DNA of 64,000 nt, taken from Pseudomonas zanjanensis (GTDB lineage: Bacteria; Pseudomonadota; Gammaproteobacteria; Pseudomonadales; Pseudomonadaceae). Made by a program: the position numbers and the translations under genes. This document shows, piece after piece, positions 34,496-43,405 of this stretch; the stretch's first letter is position 1; each line of letters begins with the position of its first letter. The stretch spans positions 558,001 to 622,000 of the forward strand of contig NZ_JABWRB020000001.1 in NCBI RefSeq assembly GCF_014268745.2, read 5' to 3'. The notes beneath the pieces were generated by a model that did not search any database, was not told the DNA's origin, and saw only the letters and a program-made list of their open reading frames with translations.

Positions 34496-35557
34496 ATGAG
34501 CGAACGAACGACTTCTTCAAGCTGGGCGATGGGGATTGTCAAGGCGTTGGAAATGGACGGCCTGGATTGTCGGGCGCTGTTCAATCAATTGGGGCTGGAT
34601 TTCGATGCGCTGGACGATCCGGATGCACGGTTCCCCCAGGACTCGATGACACGGCTCTGGCAACGGGCGGTGGAGTTGTCGGGCAACCCGGCCATTGGCT
34701 TGAACATGGGCAAGGTGGTGCGCCCGGCCTCGTTCCATGTGGCGGGCTACGCCTTGATGTCCAGTCGCACCCTGGTGGAGGGTTTCCAACGGCTGGTGCG
34801 GTACCAGCGGATCATCGCCGAAAGCGCCGACTTGAGTTTCCGCCCGTTGGAAGGCGGCTATGGGCTGATCCTGACCGTGCATGGCGACCATCTGCCCCCG
34901 ACCCGCCAAAGCGCCGAAGCGTCCCTGGCCTGTGCGCTGGCCCTGTGCAGCTGGTTGACTGGGCGCACCCTGCATCCGGTAAAGGTGCTGTTCCAGGGCG
35001 CCGAACCCTCGGACCCGGCGCCTTATCAGCGAGCTTTTCACGCGCCGTTGGTGTTCGGCGCTCCTTACGACGCGCTGATCTTCGAACGGGCCGACATGGA
35101 GGCGCCGCTGCCAACGGCCAATGAAGCCATGGCGCAGTTGCACGATCGGTTTGCCGGGGAATACCTCGCGCGTTTCTCGGAAAGCCGCGTGACCCACAAG
35201 GCACGACAAGTCTTGTGTCGGTTGTTGCCCCAGGGGGAACCCAAGCGAGACGTGGTGGCGCAGACGTTGCACCTGTCCCAGCGCACCTTGCAACGGCGCT
35301 TGCAGGAAGAGGGCACCAGTTTCCAGAGCCTGCTGGAGGACACCCGCCGCGAGCTGGCCGAGCAGTACCTGGCACAGCCGGGCATGACGCTGCTGGAAAT
35401 CGCCTACCTGTTGGGATTTGCCGACCCGAGCAATTTTTTCCGGGCCTTTCGCCGCTGGTTCGACACCACGCCCGGCGAATACCGGGCGCGATTGGCGAGC
35501 CAGCCTGAACCGGTCAGTGACGCCAGAACGCCGGGATACACAGCACGAACACGGTGA
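34496..35557 (+). CDS. AraC family regulator with arabinose-binding-like N-terminal domain
   Basis: A 353-residue regulator of the OruR/ArgR-like AraC branch. The N-terminal effector domain (about 20–210) contains MGKVVRPASFHVAGYALMSS, and the HTH domain (about 235–335) contains LHLSQRTLQRRLQEEGTSF and LLEIAYLLGFADPSNFFRAF. The ribosome-binding site before ATG 34496 is poor, so an internal ATG at residue 12 is possible. The last 15 codons overlap the 3' end of trkH on the other strand by 44 bp. Ligand unknown. Confidence 0.83.
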   Translation: MSERTTSSSWAMGIVKALEMDGLDCRALFNQLGLDFDALDDPDARFPQDSMTRLWQRAVELSGNPAIGLNMGKVVRPASFHVAGYALMSSRTLVEGFQRLVRYQRIIAESADLSFRPLEGGYGLILTVHGDHLPPTRQSAEASLACALALCSWLTGRTLHPVKVLFQGAEPSDPAPYQRAFHAPLVFGAPYDALIFERADMEAPLPTANEAMAQLHDRFAGEYLARFSESRVTHKARQVLCRLLPQGEPKRDVVAQTLHLSQRTLQRRLQEEGTSFQSLLEDTRRELAEQYLAQPGMTLLEIAYLLGFADPSNFFRAFRRWFDTTPGEYRARLASQPEPVSDARTPGYTARTR

Positions 35558-36968
35558 TGATCTCCAGCCGGCCCAGCAACATGCCCCCCGACAGAATCCA
35601 CTTGGCGGCGTCCGGCAGCGGTGCGAAGTTGCCGGCCGGCCCGATGGTTTCCCCCAGCCCCGGGCCGACGCCCGACACGGTACTGGCCGCACCGGTCAAC
35701 GCCGTCATCCATTCCACCCCCAACAGCGACAGCAGCAGGGCGATCACGCAGATCGTGATGGCGAAGAAGAACGAAAACGTCAGGATCGAGCGGACGATTT
35801 CCTCGTCGAGGCGATGACCGTTGTATTTTTGCTTGATCACCGCACGGGGATGGATCAATTGATTAAGGTTGGCCCGCAGCAGGATGTAGGCGACTTGGAA
35901 GCGAAAGATCTTGATCCCGCCGGCCGTCGAACCCGAGCAACCGCCGACGAACCCCAGGTAGAAGAACAGCATCAGCGAAAAATTGCCCCACAGGCTGTAG
36001 TCGCCGAGGGCGAAGCCGGTGGTGGTGACGATGGACGTCACGTTCAGCGCCACGTGCCGCAGGGCGTCCAGCCAATGCAGGTCGGTGGTCGCCCAATACC
36101 AGGTGCCGAGCACCAGCCAGGTCACCAGCAGCACGCCAATGAGCCCCTGGACCTGCTGGTCCTTGATCAACGCCCGGCGATTGCCCCGCAACATCGAGAC
36201 GTACAGGGCAAACGGCAGGCTGCCGAGGATCATGATGACGATGGCGACCCAGTGCACCGCCGGCTGGGTCCACTTGGCCAGGGACAGGTCCGAGGTGGAG
36301 AAGCCGCCGGTGGAAATCGCCGACATCGAATGGTTGATGGCATCGAACAGGCTCATCCCGGCCCACCAGAGCGCCAGGGTGCCAAGAATGGTGATGCCCA
36401 CGTAGGCCGCCACGATCAATCGCGCCACCATGTGGGAGCGGGGCATGACTTTTTCCGAGCGGTCCGATGACTCGGTCTGGAACAGCCGCATGCCACCGAT
36501 GCGCAGCAGGGGCAGGATCGCCACCGCCATGCCGATGAAGCCGATACCGCCGAGCCAGTGCAGCAGCGAGCGCCACATCAGGATGCCCGGCGACATATTG
36601 TCCAGGCCGCTCAGGACGGTGGCGCCGGTGGCGGTGATGCCCGACATGCTTTCGAAGAACGAATCCGTATAGCTGATGTGCTGGGTCAGCAGGAACGGCA
36701 GCGCAGCGAAGATACACACCACCAGCCAGCTGCTGACGGTCAGCAGGTACATGTCCCGCGGCCGCAGGTGGATGTGTTCCGGGCGCCCGGGAAGTACCAG
36801 CGCCAGGCCGGCGAGGAACGTGATCATGCTCGACCAGAGGAACGACGGCAGGTCGCCAGTGCGCTCGAAGATCATCAGCGTGACCATGGGCACGACCATG
36901 AAGATCGCCAGGGTGATCAGGAAGATGCCGATGATGAAACCGATGATTCGCAGGGTCGGCAACGCCAT
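35514..36968 (-). CDS. trkH: Potassium uptake protein TrkH
   Basis: A 484-residue inner-membrane protein, the ion-conducting subunit of the Trk potassium system. Four pore-loop motifs are visible: SGITATGATVLSG, MSAISTGGFSTSD, VTTTGFALGDY and SGVGPGLGETIGP. The SSWLVVCIFAALPFLL helix and GGCSGSTAGGIK are also typical. It needs the cytosolic NAD-binding TrkA, which is not encoded in this window. It stands alone; the 3' end overlaps the AraC gene. Confidence 0.93.
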   Translation of the reverse strand: MALPTLRIIGFIIGIFLITLAIFMVVPMVTLMIFERTGDLPSFLWSSMITFLAGLALVLPGRPEHIHLRPRDMYLLTVSSWLVVCIFAALPFLLTQHISYTDSFFESMSGITATGATVLSGLDNMSPGILMWRSLLHWLGGIGFIGMAVAILPLLRIGGMRLFQTESSDRSEKVMPRSHMVARLIVAAYVGITILGTLALWWAGMSLFDAINHSMSAISTGGFSTSDLSLAKWTQPAVHWVAIVIMILGSLPFALYVSMLRGNRRALIKDQQVQGLIGVLLVTWLVLGTWYWATTDLHWLDALRHVALNVTSIVTTTGFALGDYSLWGNFSLMLFFYLGFVGGCSGSTAGGIKIFRFQVAYILLRANLNQLIHPRAVIKQKYNGHRLDEEIVRSILTFSFFFAITICVIALLLSLLGVEWMTALTGAASTVSGVGPGLGETIGPAGNFAPLPDAAKWILSGGMLLGRLEIITVFVLCIPAFWRH

Positions 36969-37129
36969 GAAGTCCGCTCAGGCTGAAAGGGAAGGGCGCC
37001 ATTCTACCTGCGGCCAGCGTCCTGTAAACCGGCACTCGGCGGCGCCTGGCTGCCTGGCCGCGGAATTTGCGCTAACGGACTCGCCGCACAGCCACTAGAA
37101 TAGCTGGACATTTTTTCAGGAGGTGGCCG

Positions 37130-37693
37130 ATGCAGGCTCTCGACGCTTTGCTCAACCGTGTTTCCGTCCCGCGCCTGGTGGAGCCGGCACCCACGCCGGA
37201 ACAGCGCGAGCTCATGTTCGCCGCGGCCATGCGGGCACCGGATCACGGCCAGTTGCGGCCATGGCGCTTCTTGACGGTGGAAGGGCAGGCGCGGCATCGC
37301 ATGGGCGAGCTGCTGGCCGAAGCGGCAAAGTTCAATGACCCGCTGGTGCCCGAAGCCGTCGTGGAAAAGGCCCTCAATGGCCCATTGCGCGCGCCCCTGG
37401 TCGTGGTGGTGATCGCCCGTCTGCAGGACCATTTCAAAATCCCGAAATCCGAGCAACTGCTGGCGGCTGGCTGCGCGGCCCATGGCATCCTGCTGGCCGC
37501 GTATGCCCAGGGGATTGGTGGCGTGTGGCGCACCGGCGAACTGGCGTACTCGCCACATGTGGCCCGGGGGCTTGGCCTGGAAGACGGGGAGGAAGTAATT
37601 GGTCTCCTCTACCTGGGCACGCCGCAGAAAGAAGCGCGTACCGCACCGCAGGAAGATGTGGGGCAGTTTGTCCGGGAGTGGACGGGCCAATAA
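37130..37693 (+). CDS. Nitroreductase family protein (YdjA-like)
   Basis: A 187-residue FMN-dependent oxidoreductase of the short YdjA type. RAPDHGQLRPWRFLTV near residues 34–50 forms the FMN-binding motif, and AAGCAAHGILLAAYAQGIGGVWRTG (about 117–141) holds the second. E. coli YdjA reduces nitroaromatics weakly; its natural substrate is unknown. AGGAGG precedes ATG 37130 by about 5 bp. Confidence 0.87.
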   Translation: MQALDALLNRVSVPRLVEPAPTPEQRELMFAAAMRAPDHGQLRPWRFLTVEGQARHRMGELLAEAAKFNDPLVPEAVVEKALNGPLRAPLVVVVIARLQDHFKIPKSEQLLAAGCAAHGILLAAYAQGIGGVWRTGELAYSPHVARGLGLEDGEEVIGLLYLGTPQKEARTAPQEDVGQFVREWTGQ

Positions 37694-37736
37694 CGGCTCA
37701 AGGGCGGCGGATGACTTGAGGCTGGTTTGATCCACC

Positions 37737-37865
37737 GTGGCGAGGGAGCTTGCTCCCGCTGGGCGGCGAAGCCGCCCCAAGTGGAACAGCGCTACCCTCA
37801 GGCACACCGCGCCAGGCCAGTTTACGACTGCTGCGCAGCCGAGCGGGAGCAAGCTCCCTCGCCAC
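37737..37865. repeat. REPIN, family A
   Basis: Facing GTGGCGAGGGAGCTTGCTCC arms; interior includes GGGCGGCGAAGCCGCCC and CTGCTGCGCAGCC. It lies between the convergent nitroreductase and phhC genes. Confidence 0.9.
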
Positions 37866-37888
37866 ACAATCAACAGCCGACGGTGGTG

Positions 37889-39082
37889 TTATCTGCACGC
37901 GTCGGCAATCGCCTCGGCCAGCAAGTCCAGGCGCGTGGCATCGATACCGGCCACGTTGGCCCGGCCGGTGCCGACCATGTAGACGCTGTGGCGTTCGCGC
38001 AGGTGCTTGACCTGTTCCGGCGTCAGGCCGGTGTAGGAAAACATCCCGCGTTGCACGCCGATATGGGCGAAGCGCTCGCGCAGACCATGGGGTTCGAGGG
38101 CTTCCAGCAAACCGCTGCGCAATTGCGCGATGCGCAGGCGCATGGCCTGGACTTCATCGGCCCACAGGCTCTTGAGTTCCGGGTTGCCGAGGATGGTCGC
38201 CACCACGGCTGCGCCATGGTCGGGTGGCGTCGACCACAGGTTGCGGGCGATGTTGGCCAATTGGCTGCGGATATCGATCAGTTTTTCGCCGTCCCGGGCG
38301 CAGACGATCAACGCACCCGTACGGTCGCGGTACAGGCCGAAGTTCTTCGAACAGGAGCTGGTAATCAGCACTTCCGGCAACGCTTCGGCAAATAGCCGGA
38401 CCGCCCAGGCGTCCTGTTCCAAGCCATCGCCAAAGCCTTGGTAGGCGAAGTCGATCAGCGGCAGCAGGTCGCGGCTGCGCACCACTTCCAGCAGCTGCTG
38501 CCATTGCTCATGGGACAGGTCGAACCCTGTCGGGTTGTGGCAGCAGGCATGCAGCAAGACCACATCGCCTTTGGGCGCTTGGTTCAGGGTTGCCAGCATC
38601 GCCTCGAAATCCAAGCGGTTATCGGCGCCCACATAAGGGTAATGGCTGACCTTGACCCCGGCCGTGGCGAAAATGGTTTCGTGGATCGGCCAGGTCGGGT
38701 TGCTCAGCCAGACGCCACGGCCCGGCAGGCACTGGGCGATGAAGTCGGCGCTTAGGCGCAGGGCACCAGTGCCGCCGGGTGTCTGGGTGGCGCCGGCGCG
38801 TTTTGCGCTGATCATCGGCGAGTCGGCGCCCAGCACCAGCTCATTGATCAACTGGCCGAACGCGGCGTCGCCATGACCGCCGATGTAGGTCTTGGTGACC
38901 TGGCGATCCACCAGTCGCTGCTCGGCCTGCTTCACCGATTGAAGGATCGGCGTCAGGCCTTGGGCGTCCTTATAGACGCCCACGCCCAGGTCGAACTTGC
39001 TCGGGTTGCTATCCGCCCCGTAGGCCTCCATCAGGCCGAGGATCGGATCGCCGGGTACCCGGCCGATGGCGTCGAAATGCAT
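37889..39082 (-). CDS. phhC: Aromatic amino acid aminotransferase PhhC
   Basis: A 397-residue class I PLP aminotransferase. The cofactor lysine sits in SSCSKNFGLYRDRTG, with HNPTGFDLS and DFAYQGFGDG upstream and RGMFSYTGL near the C-terminus. It converts tyrosine to 4-hydroxyphenylpyruvate after PhhA. Its ATG at 39082 overlaps the phhB stop by one base (TAATG), giving strong translational coupling. It is third in the phhA–phhB–phhC operon. Confidence 0.93.
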   Translation of the reverse strand: MHFDAIGRVPGDPILGLMEAYGADSNPSKFDLGVGVYKDAQGLTPILQSVKQAEQRLVDRQVTKTYIGGHGDAAFGQLINELVLGADSPMISAKRAGATQTPGGTGALRLSADFIAQCLPGRGVWLSNPTWPIHETIFATAGVKVSHYPYVGADNRLDFEAMLATLNQAPKGDVVLLHACCHNPTGFDLSHEQWQQLLEVVRSRDLLPLIDFAYQGFGDGLEQDAWAVRLFAEALPEVLITSSCSKNFGLYRDRTGALIVCARDGEKLIDIRSQLANIARNLWSTPPDHGAAVVATILGNPELKSLWADEVQAMRLRIAQLRSGLLEALEPHGLRERFAHIGVQRGMFSYTGLTPEQVKHLRERHSVYMVGTGRANVAGIDATRLDLLAEAIADACR

Positions 39083-39438
39083 TACTTGCGGCCCTCGGCG
39101 GTCTTGGCCACGTCATCGGTGCGAGCGGCCATGATGAAGTCGTTGCGGTGCAGGCCCTTGATGGAGTGGCTCCACCAGGTCACGGTGACTTTGCCCCACT
39201 CGGTGAGCAGGCCTGGGTGGTGGCCTTCGGCCTCGGAGATCTCGCCAACGGCGTTGGTGAACGCCAGGGCGTGCTTGAAGTTCTTGAACAGGAAAACTTT
39301 TTCCAGCTGCATGACGCCGTCGCGCACTTCGATGTTCCAGTCTGGGATCTGTTTGATCAACACCGGCAATTCTTCGTCGCTGACTTGTGGGGCATCGGCG
39401 CGGCAGGCTTCGCAGTGGGCTTGGTTCAGAGTGTTCAT
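39082..39438 (-). CDS. phhB: Pterin-4a-carbinolamine dehydratase PhhB
   Basis: A 118-residue protein with the family signature [19 protein letters not shown] and [18 protein letters not shown], which holds the catalytic histidines. It dehydrates the 4a-hydroxypterin made by phenylalanine hydroxylase and so regenerates the cofactor. The start is ATG 39438 ([12 protein letters not shown]); the frame is open further upstream without a better start. It follows phhA by 99 bp and overlaps phhC by 1 bp. Confidence 0.93.
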   Translation of the reverse strand: MNTLNQAHCEACRADAPQVSDEELPVLIKQIPDWNIEVRDGVMQLEKVFLFKNFKHALAFTNAVGEISEAEGHHPGLLTEWGKVTVTWWSHSIKGLHRNDFIMAARTDDVAKTAEGRK

Positions 39439-39537
39439 GGTGTGTTCCTGGATCGAATATTTGAAAAACGTCGATGCACCCACGCTAAAGCAAAGCCGCG
39501 TCGTGCAACAGACTCAATTGGGATTAAAAGACGCGGT

Positions 39538-40323
39538 TCACGCCGCTTTGGGCGGAAATTTCGGGGCGTGCAGGCCCAGTTCCCGACCGCGCTTGACCAT
39601 GCCCATGATGTCTTCGTGGGCCAGGTCGAACAGGCGCTTGAGCTCGGGCAACACGAAATACACCGGTTGCAGGATGTCGATGCGGTACGGCGTGCGCATG
39701 GCTTCCAACGGATCGAAGGCCTGATGCTCGGGCTCGTCGGACAGGCAGTACACGGTTTCCTTGGGCGAGGAGAGGATGCCGCCGCCGTAGATGCGCCGGC
39801 CCTGCGGGGTCTGCACCAGGCCGAACTCGATGGTCATCCAATACAGGCGCGCCAGGTAGACGCGTTCTTCCTTGGAAGCCTGTAGGCCGAGTTTGCCGTA
39901 GGTGTGGGTAAATTCGGCAAACCAAGGGTTGGTCAGCAACGGGCAGTGGCCAAAGATCTCGTGGAAAATGTCCGGCTCTTGCAGGTAATCCAGCTCTTCA
40001 CGGGTACGAATGAAGGTCGCCACCGGAAACTGCTTGCTGGCGAGCAATTCGAAGAAGGTCTGGAAAGGTATCAGCGCCGGCACGCGGGCGACTTGCCAGC
40101 CCGTGGTCTCGCCCAGCACTTTGTTGACTTCGTCCAGTTGCGGGATGCGGTCGTGGGGCAGGCCCAGCTTGTCGATGCCGTCCAGGTATTCCTGGCACGC
40201 ACGGCCTTCGATGACTTTGAGCTGGCGGGTGATCAGCGTGTTCCACACCGCGTGTTCTTCAGCGGTGTAGTGGATAAAACCTTGCGCATCGGGCTCGCGG
40301 GCCACGTATTGCGTCTGCTTCAT
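39538..40323 (-). CDS. phhA: Phenylalanine-4-hydroxylase PhhA
   Basis: A 261-residue pterin-dependent monooxygenase. The iron ligands are His121 and His126 in FHEIFGHCPLL and Glu166 in YWMTIEFGLV. It hydroxylates phenylalanine to tyrosine using a reduced pterin and oxygen. It is the first gene of the phh operon. GGAGAGCAGC precedes ATG 40323. The divergent phhR gene encodes its activator, and a candidate PhhR box lies 133–156 bp upstream. Confidence 0.95.
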   Translation of the reverse strand: MKQTQYVAREPDAQGFIHYTAEEHAVWNTLITRQLKVIEGRACQEYLDGIDKLGLPHDRIPQLDEVNKVLGETTGWQVARVPALIPFQTFFELLASKQFPVATFIRTREELDYLQEPDIFHEIFGHCPLLTNPWFAEFTHTYGKLGLQASKEERVYLARLYWMTIEFGLVQTPQGRRIYGGGILSSPKETVYCLSDEPEHQAFDPLEAMRTPYRIDILQPVYFVLPELKRLFDLAHEDIMGMVKRGRELGLHAPKFPPKAA

Positions 40324-40455
40324 GCTGCTCTCCTGCTGATTTTCCCTCAGGGGGAAGATGCGTTTGTTGTTATGTCGAGCGATGCATTAGAGATAACCCG
40401 AAGCGGCGATGTGTGCATTGGCTTGGCGAGGATGGATTGGGCGAACGACGGGTTG

Positions 40456-40479
40456 AATCGTAAAGTTTTCGTTACGATT
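40456..40479. promoter_or_regulatory. Candidate PhhR (TyrR-type) box
   Basis: AATCGTAA and TTACGATT are perfect 8-bp inverted repeats with an 8-bp spacer. The core CGTAAAGTTTTCGTTACG resembles the TyrR/PhhR consensus TGTAAA-N6-TTTACA. It lies in the 398-bp phhA–phhR divergent region, which also holds a second palindrome and a REPIN. Confidence 0.6.
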
Positions 40480-40537
40480 TGGCGGGTGGTACGATCTTTC
40501 CGGGATTTTCGGGTGGGAAATGGCCTACATCTGTCAC

Positions 40538-40554
40538 ATAATCTTGACGATTAT
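40538..40554. promoter_or_regulatory. Short palindrome near the phhR promoter
   Basis: ATAATC and GATTAT are exact arms around TTGAC. It lies 59 bp from the PhhR-box candidate, just before the REPIN. It could be a second, weaker regulatory site or chance; it lacks the TGTAAA core. Confidence 0.3.
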
Positions 40555-40579
40555 TTGCGTTGCCACGCCGAAAACCTTT

Positions 40580-40669
40580 GTGGCGAGGGAGCTTGCTCCC
40601 GCTGGGGCGCGAAGCGGCCCCTGTTTTGGGTCTGCTGCGCAGCCCAGCGGGAGCAAGCTCCCTCGCCAC
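40580..40669. repeat. REPIN, family A, in the phhR leader
   Basis: Facing GTGGCGAGGGAGCTTGCTCC arms with a 40-bp interior, 53 bp upstream of the phhR start. If the phhR promoter lies at or before the palindromes, this hairpin is part of the phhR mRNA leader. Confidence 0.9.
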
Positions 40670-40721
40670 AGAGGGGCTGGAATGGCGCGTTTTTCTATCT
40701 CATATGCACCTGGGCCCTTTC

Positions 40722-42281
40722 ATGCGCATCAAAGTCCATTGCCAGAATCGCATCGGCATCCTCCGGGACATCCTCAACCTGTTAGTGGAGTACGGCATCA
40801 ACGTCGCCCGGGGCGAGGTCGGTGGCGAGCATGGCAATGCGATCTACCTGCACTGCCCGAACCTGATCAACATCCAGTTCCAGGCGTTGCGTCCGAAATT
40901 CGAAGGGATTGCCGGGGTGTTTGGCGTCAAGCGCGTAGGACTGATGCCCAGCGAGCGTCGGCACATGGAGCTCAACGCCTTGCTCGGCGCCCTGGAGTTT
41001 CCAGTGCTGTCCATCGACATGGGGGGTTCCATCGTCGCGGCCAACCGGGCGGCGGCGCAGTTGCTCGGGGTGCGGGTCGACGAGGTGCCGGGGATTCCCT
41101 TGTCACGCTATGCCGAGGATTTCGACTTGCCGGAACTGGTGCGCGCCAACCAGTCGCGCATCAACGGCCTGAGGGTCAAGGTCAAGGGCGACGTGTTCCT
41201 GGCCGACATCGCGCCACTGCAATCGGAACACGACGACAGCGAAGCCATGGCCGGTGCGGTGTTGACCCTGCACCGGGCCGACCGGGTGGGTGAGCGGATC
41301 TACAACGTGCGCAAGCAGGAACTGCGTGGCTTCGACAGTATTTTCCAGAGTTCGAAAGTGATGGCGGCCGTGGTGCGCGAGGCCCGGCGGATGGCCCCGC
41401 TGGACGCGCCGCTATTGATAGAAGGCGAAACCGGCACCGGCAAGGAACTGCTGGCCCGGGCTTGTCACCTGGCGAGCCCGCGTGGGCAATCGCCCTTGAT
41501 GGCACTCAACTGTGCCGGGCTGCCGGAGTCGATGGCCGAGACCGAGCTGTTCGGCTACGGCCCCGGTGCATTCGAAGGGGCGAGGGCCGAAGGCAAGCTC
41601 GGCCTGCTGGAACTGACCGCTGGAGGAACGCTGTTCCTCGACGGAGTCGGGGAGATGAGCCCGCGCCTGCAAGTGAAACTGCTGCGCTTCCTGCAGGACG
41701 GTTGCTTCCGGCGTGTCGGCAGCGATGAAGAGGTGTACCTGGACGTCAGGGTGATCTGTGCGACCCAGGTGGACTTGTCCGAACTCTGCGCCCGGGGCGA
41801 ATTCCGTCAGGATTTGTACCACCGCTTGAATGTGCTTTCGCTACACATCCCACCCCTGCGCGAATGCCTCGATGGCCTGGGGCCACTGGTGGAGCATTTC
41901 CTCGACCAGGCCAGCCGCCAGATCGGCTGTGCACTGCCCAAGCTGGCGCCGGCGGCCATGGACCGCCTCAGTCATTACCATTGGCCGGGCAACGTCCGGC
42001 AATTGGAAAACGTGCTGTTCCAAGCGGTTTCCCTGTGCGATGGCGGGAAGGTGAAAGCCGAGCACATCCGCCTGCCGGACTACGGCGTGCGCCAGCCCCT
42101 TGGCGATTTCTCCCTTGAGGGGGGCTTGGACGAGATCGTTGGGCGTTTCGAGAAAGCGGTACTGGAGCGCTTGTATTCCGAACATCCCAGCAGCCGGCAA
42201 CTGGGCAAGCGGCTGGGGGTTTCCCATACGACCATTGCTAATAAATTGCGCGAATACGAAGTCGGCAAAACCGAGCCATAG
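40722..42281 (+). CDS. phhR: TyrR-family regulator PhhR
   Basis: A 519-residue regulator of aromatic amino acid use. Order: ACT domain (1–75, MRIKVHCQNRIGILRDIL), PAS domain (about 78–190), AAA+ domain (about 205–430; Walker A GETGTGKE, Walker B GGTLFLDGVGE) and a C-terminal HTH (RQLGKRLGVSHTTIANKL). The sigma54-contact motif GAFTGA is changed to GAFEGA at 41565–41582, as in TyrR-like proteins. ATG 40722 gives exactly the known PhhR length; ATG 40704 is possible. It is divergent from phhA, which it is expected to activate. Confidence 0.92.
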   Translation: MRIKVHCQNRIGILRDILNLLVEYGINVARGEVGGEHGNAIYLHCPNLINIQFQALRPKFEGIAGVFGVKRVGLMPSERRHMELNALLGALEFPVLSIDMGGSIVAANRAAAQLLGVRVDEVPGIPLSRYAEDFDLPELVRANQSRINGLRVKVKGDVFLADIAPLQSEHDDSEAMAGAVLTLHRADRVGERIYNVRKQELRGFDSIFQSSKVMAAVVREARRMAPLDAPLLIEGETGTGKELLARACHLASPRGQSPLMALNCAGLPESMAETELFGYGPGAFEGARAEGKLGLLELTAGGTLFLDGVGEMSPRLQVKLLRFLQDGCFRRVGSDEEVYLDVRVICATQVDLSELCARGEFRQDLYHRLNVLSLHIPPLRECLDGLGPLVEHFLDQASRQIGCALPKLAPAAMDRLSHYHWPGNVRQLENVLFQAVSLCDGGKVKAEHIRLPDYGVRQPLGDFSLEGGLDEIVGRFEKAVLERLYSEHPSSRQLGKRLGVSHTTIANKLREYEVGKTEP

Positions 42282-42310
42282 TTGCTTGCTCTCGGTGCTC
42301 ATGCGGCCTT

Positions 42311-42401
42311 ATCGCGAGCAGGCTCGCTCCCACAAGATTACTGATTGCTCACAAATCATTGGAGCACTGGAGGTCCAATGTGGGAGCGAGCCTGCTCGCG
42401 A
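42311..42401. repeat. REPIN, family B
   Basis: ATCGCGAGCAGGCTCGCTCC faces its exact complement across about 50 bp. It separates phhR from the flagellar operon and is the last REPIN in the window; none was found in the following 21.6 kb. The rest of the 337-bp gap is promoter and leader of flgF. Confidence 0.9.
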
Positions 42402-42546
42402 TGACGGCAGAGGCCATTACCCAAGGAAAAGCATTGCCACGAACCGGCACAACACCGCCGGTTTTTCGTCTTCGATACCTTCCCCAAATCCCTTCCAGAA
42501 CCCTCAAGTCCTTTGTTTCCAGGACCCAGGGGCGCCAGAAAAAAGT

Positions 42547-42564
42547 TGGTCTGCAAATTGCTTA
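42547..42564 (+). promoter_or_regulatory. Sigma54 (RpoN) promoter of the flgF operon
   Basis: TTGGTCTGCAAATTGCTT has the invariant GG at -24 and GC at -12 with the required 10 bases between them. It lies 55 bp upstream of flgF. Pseudomonas flagellar basal-body operons depend on RpoN with FleQ or FleR, so this fits well. Confidence 0.75.
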
Positions 42565-42618
42565 AGGCTGTGCAACACAGCAGTGGGCGGCAAACGTCCG
42601 GCATGCAGAGGAACGACA

Positions 42619-43356
42619 GTGGACAAGTACCTTTATGTGGCAATGACCGGCGCCAGCCAGAACGCACTGGCGCAGCGGGCCCATGCCAACAACCTGGCGA
42701 ACATCTCCACCAATGGTTTTCAGAAAGACCTGGAGCAGGCGCGCTCGATGCCGGTGTTCGGCGACAGCTTTCCGGCGCGGGCGTTTGCCCTCTCCGAGCG
42801 TCCTGCCACCGATTTCACCCCGGGTGCGCTGATCGAGACCGGTCGCGATCTGGACGTGGCGGTCAGCGGGCCGGGCTGGATGGCCGTGCAGAACCCCGAT
42901 GGCGGTGAAAGCTACGTGCGCACCGGCAGCCTCAATGTCGACGCCCTGGGCGTGCTGCGGGCCGGCAACGGCATGCCGGTGATGGGCAATGGCGGTCCGA
43001 TCGCCGTGCCACCCGAGCAGAAAATCGAAATCGGCCAGGACGGCACCATCAGCATCCGCGCCATGGGCGAAGGCCCGCGGGTGATGGCGGAAGTGGACCG
43101 CATCAAGCTGGTCAACCCAGACCTCAGGACCATGACCAAGGGCCTGGACGGCTCGATCCGGACCAAGGACGGCCAGCCGGCGCCCATCGACGGCAACGTG
43201 CAATTGGTGTCCGGGTTCCAGGAGGCGAGCAACGTCAATGCCGTGGATGAAATGACGTCGGTGCTGGCCCTGGCCAAGCAGTTCGAGCTCCACGTCAAGA
43301 TGATGAACACCGCCAAAGAAGGCGATGAAGCCATGGCTCGGGTCTTGCAGATCTAA
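42619..43356 (+). CDS. flgF: Flagellar proximal rod protein FlgF
   Basis: A 245-residue rod protein of the flagellar basal body. The N-terminal ANNLANISTNGFQ and the C-terminal SNVNAVDEMTSVLALAKQFE are the conserved ends shared by rod and hook proteins. It forms the proximal rod with FlgB, FlgC and FliE in the periplasm after export by the flagellar type III apparatus. I chose GTG 42619 (MDKYLYVAMTGA) with AGAGGA 6 bp upstream. It is first in the operon flgFGHIJKL; flgBCDE are not directly upstream, where phhR lies. Confidence 0.93.
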   Translation: MDKYLYVAMTGASQNALAQRAHANNLANISTNGFQKDLEQARSMPVFGDSFPARAFALSERPATDFTPGALIETGRDLDVAVSGPGWMAVQNPDGGESYVRTGSLNVDALGVLRAGNGMPVMGNGGPIAVPPEQKIEIGQDGTISIRAMGEGPRVMAEVDRIKLVNPDLRTMTKGLDGSIRTKDGQPAPIDGNVQLVSGFQEASNVNAVDEMTSVLALAKQFELHVKMMNTAKEGDEAMARVLQI

Positions 43357-43405
43357 CTATTAATTACAGCGTCGCGCCGAAAAACAGGCGTACGAGGAGA
43401 ATCGA

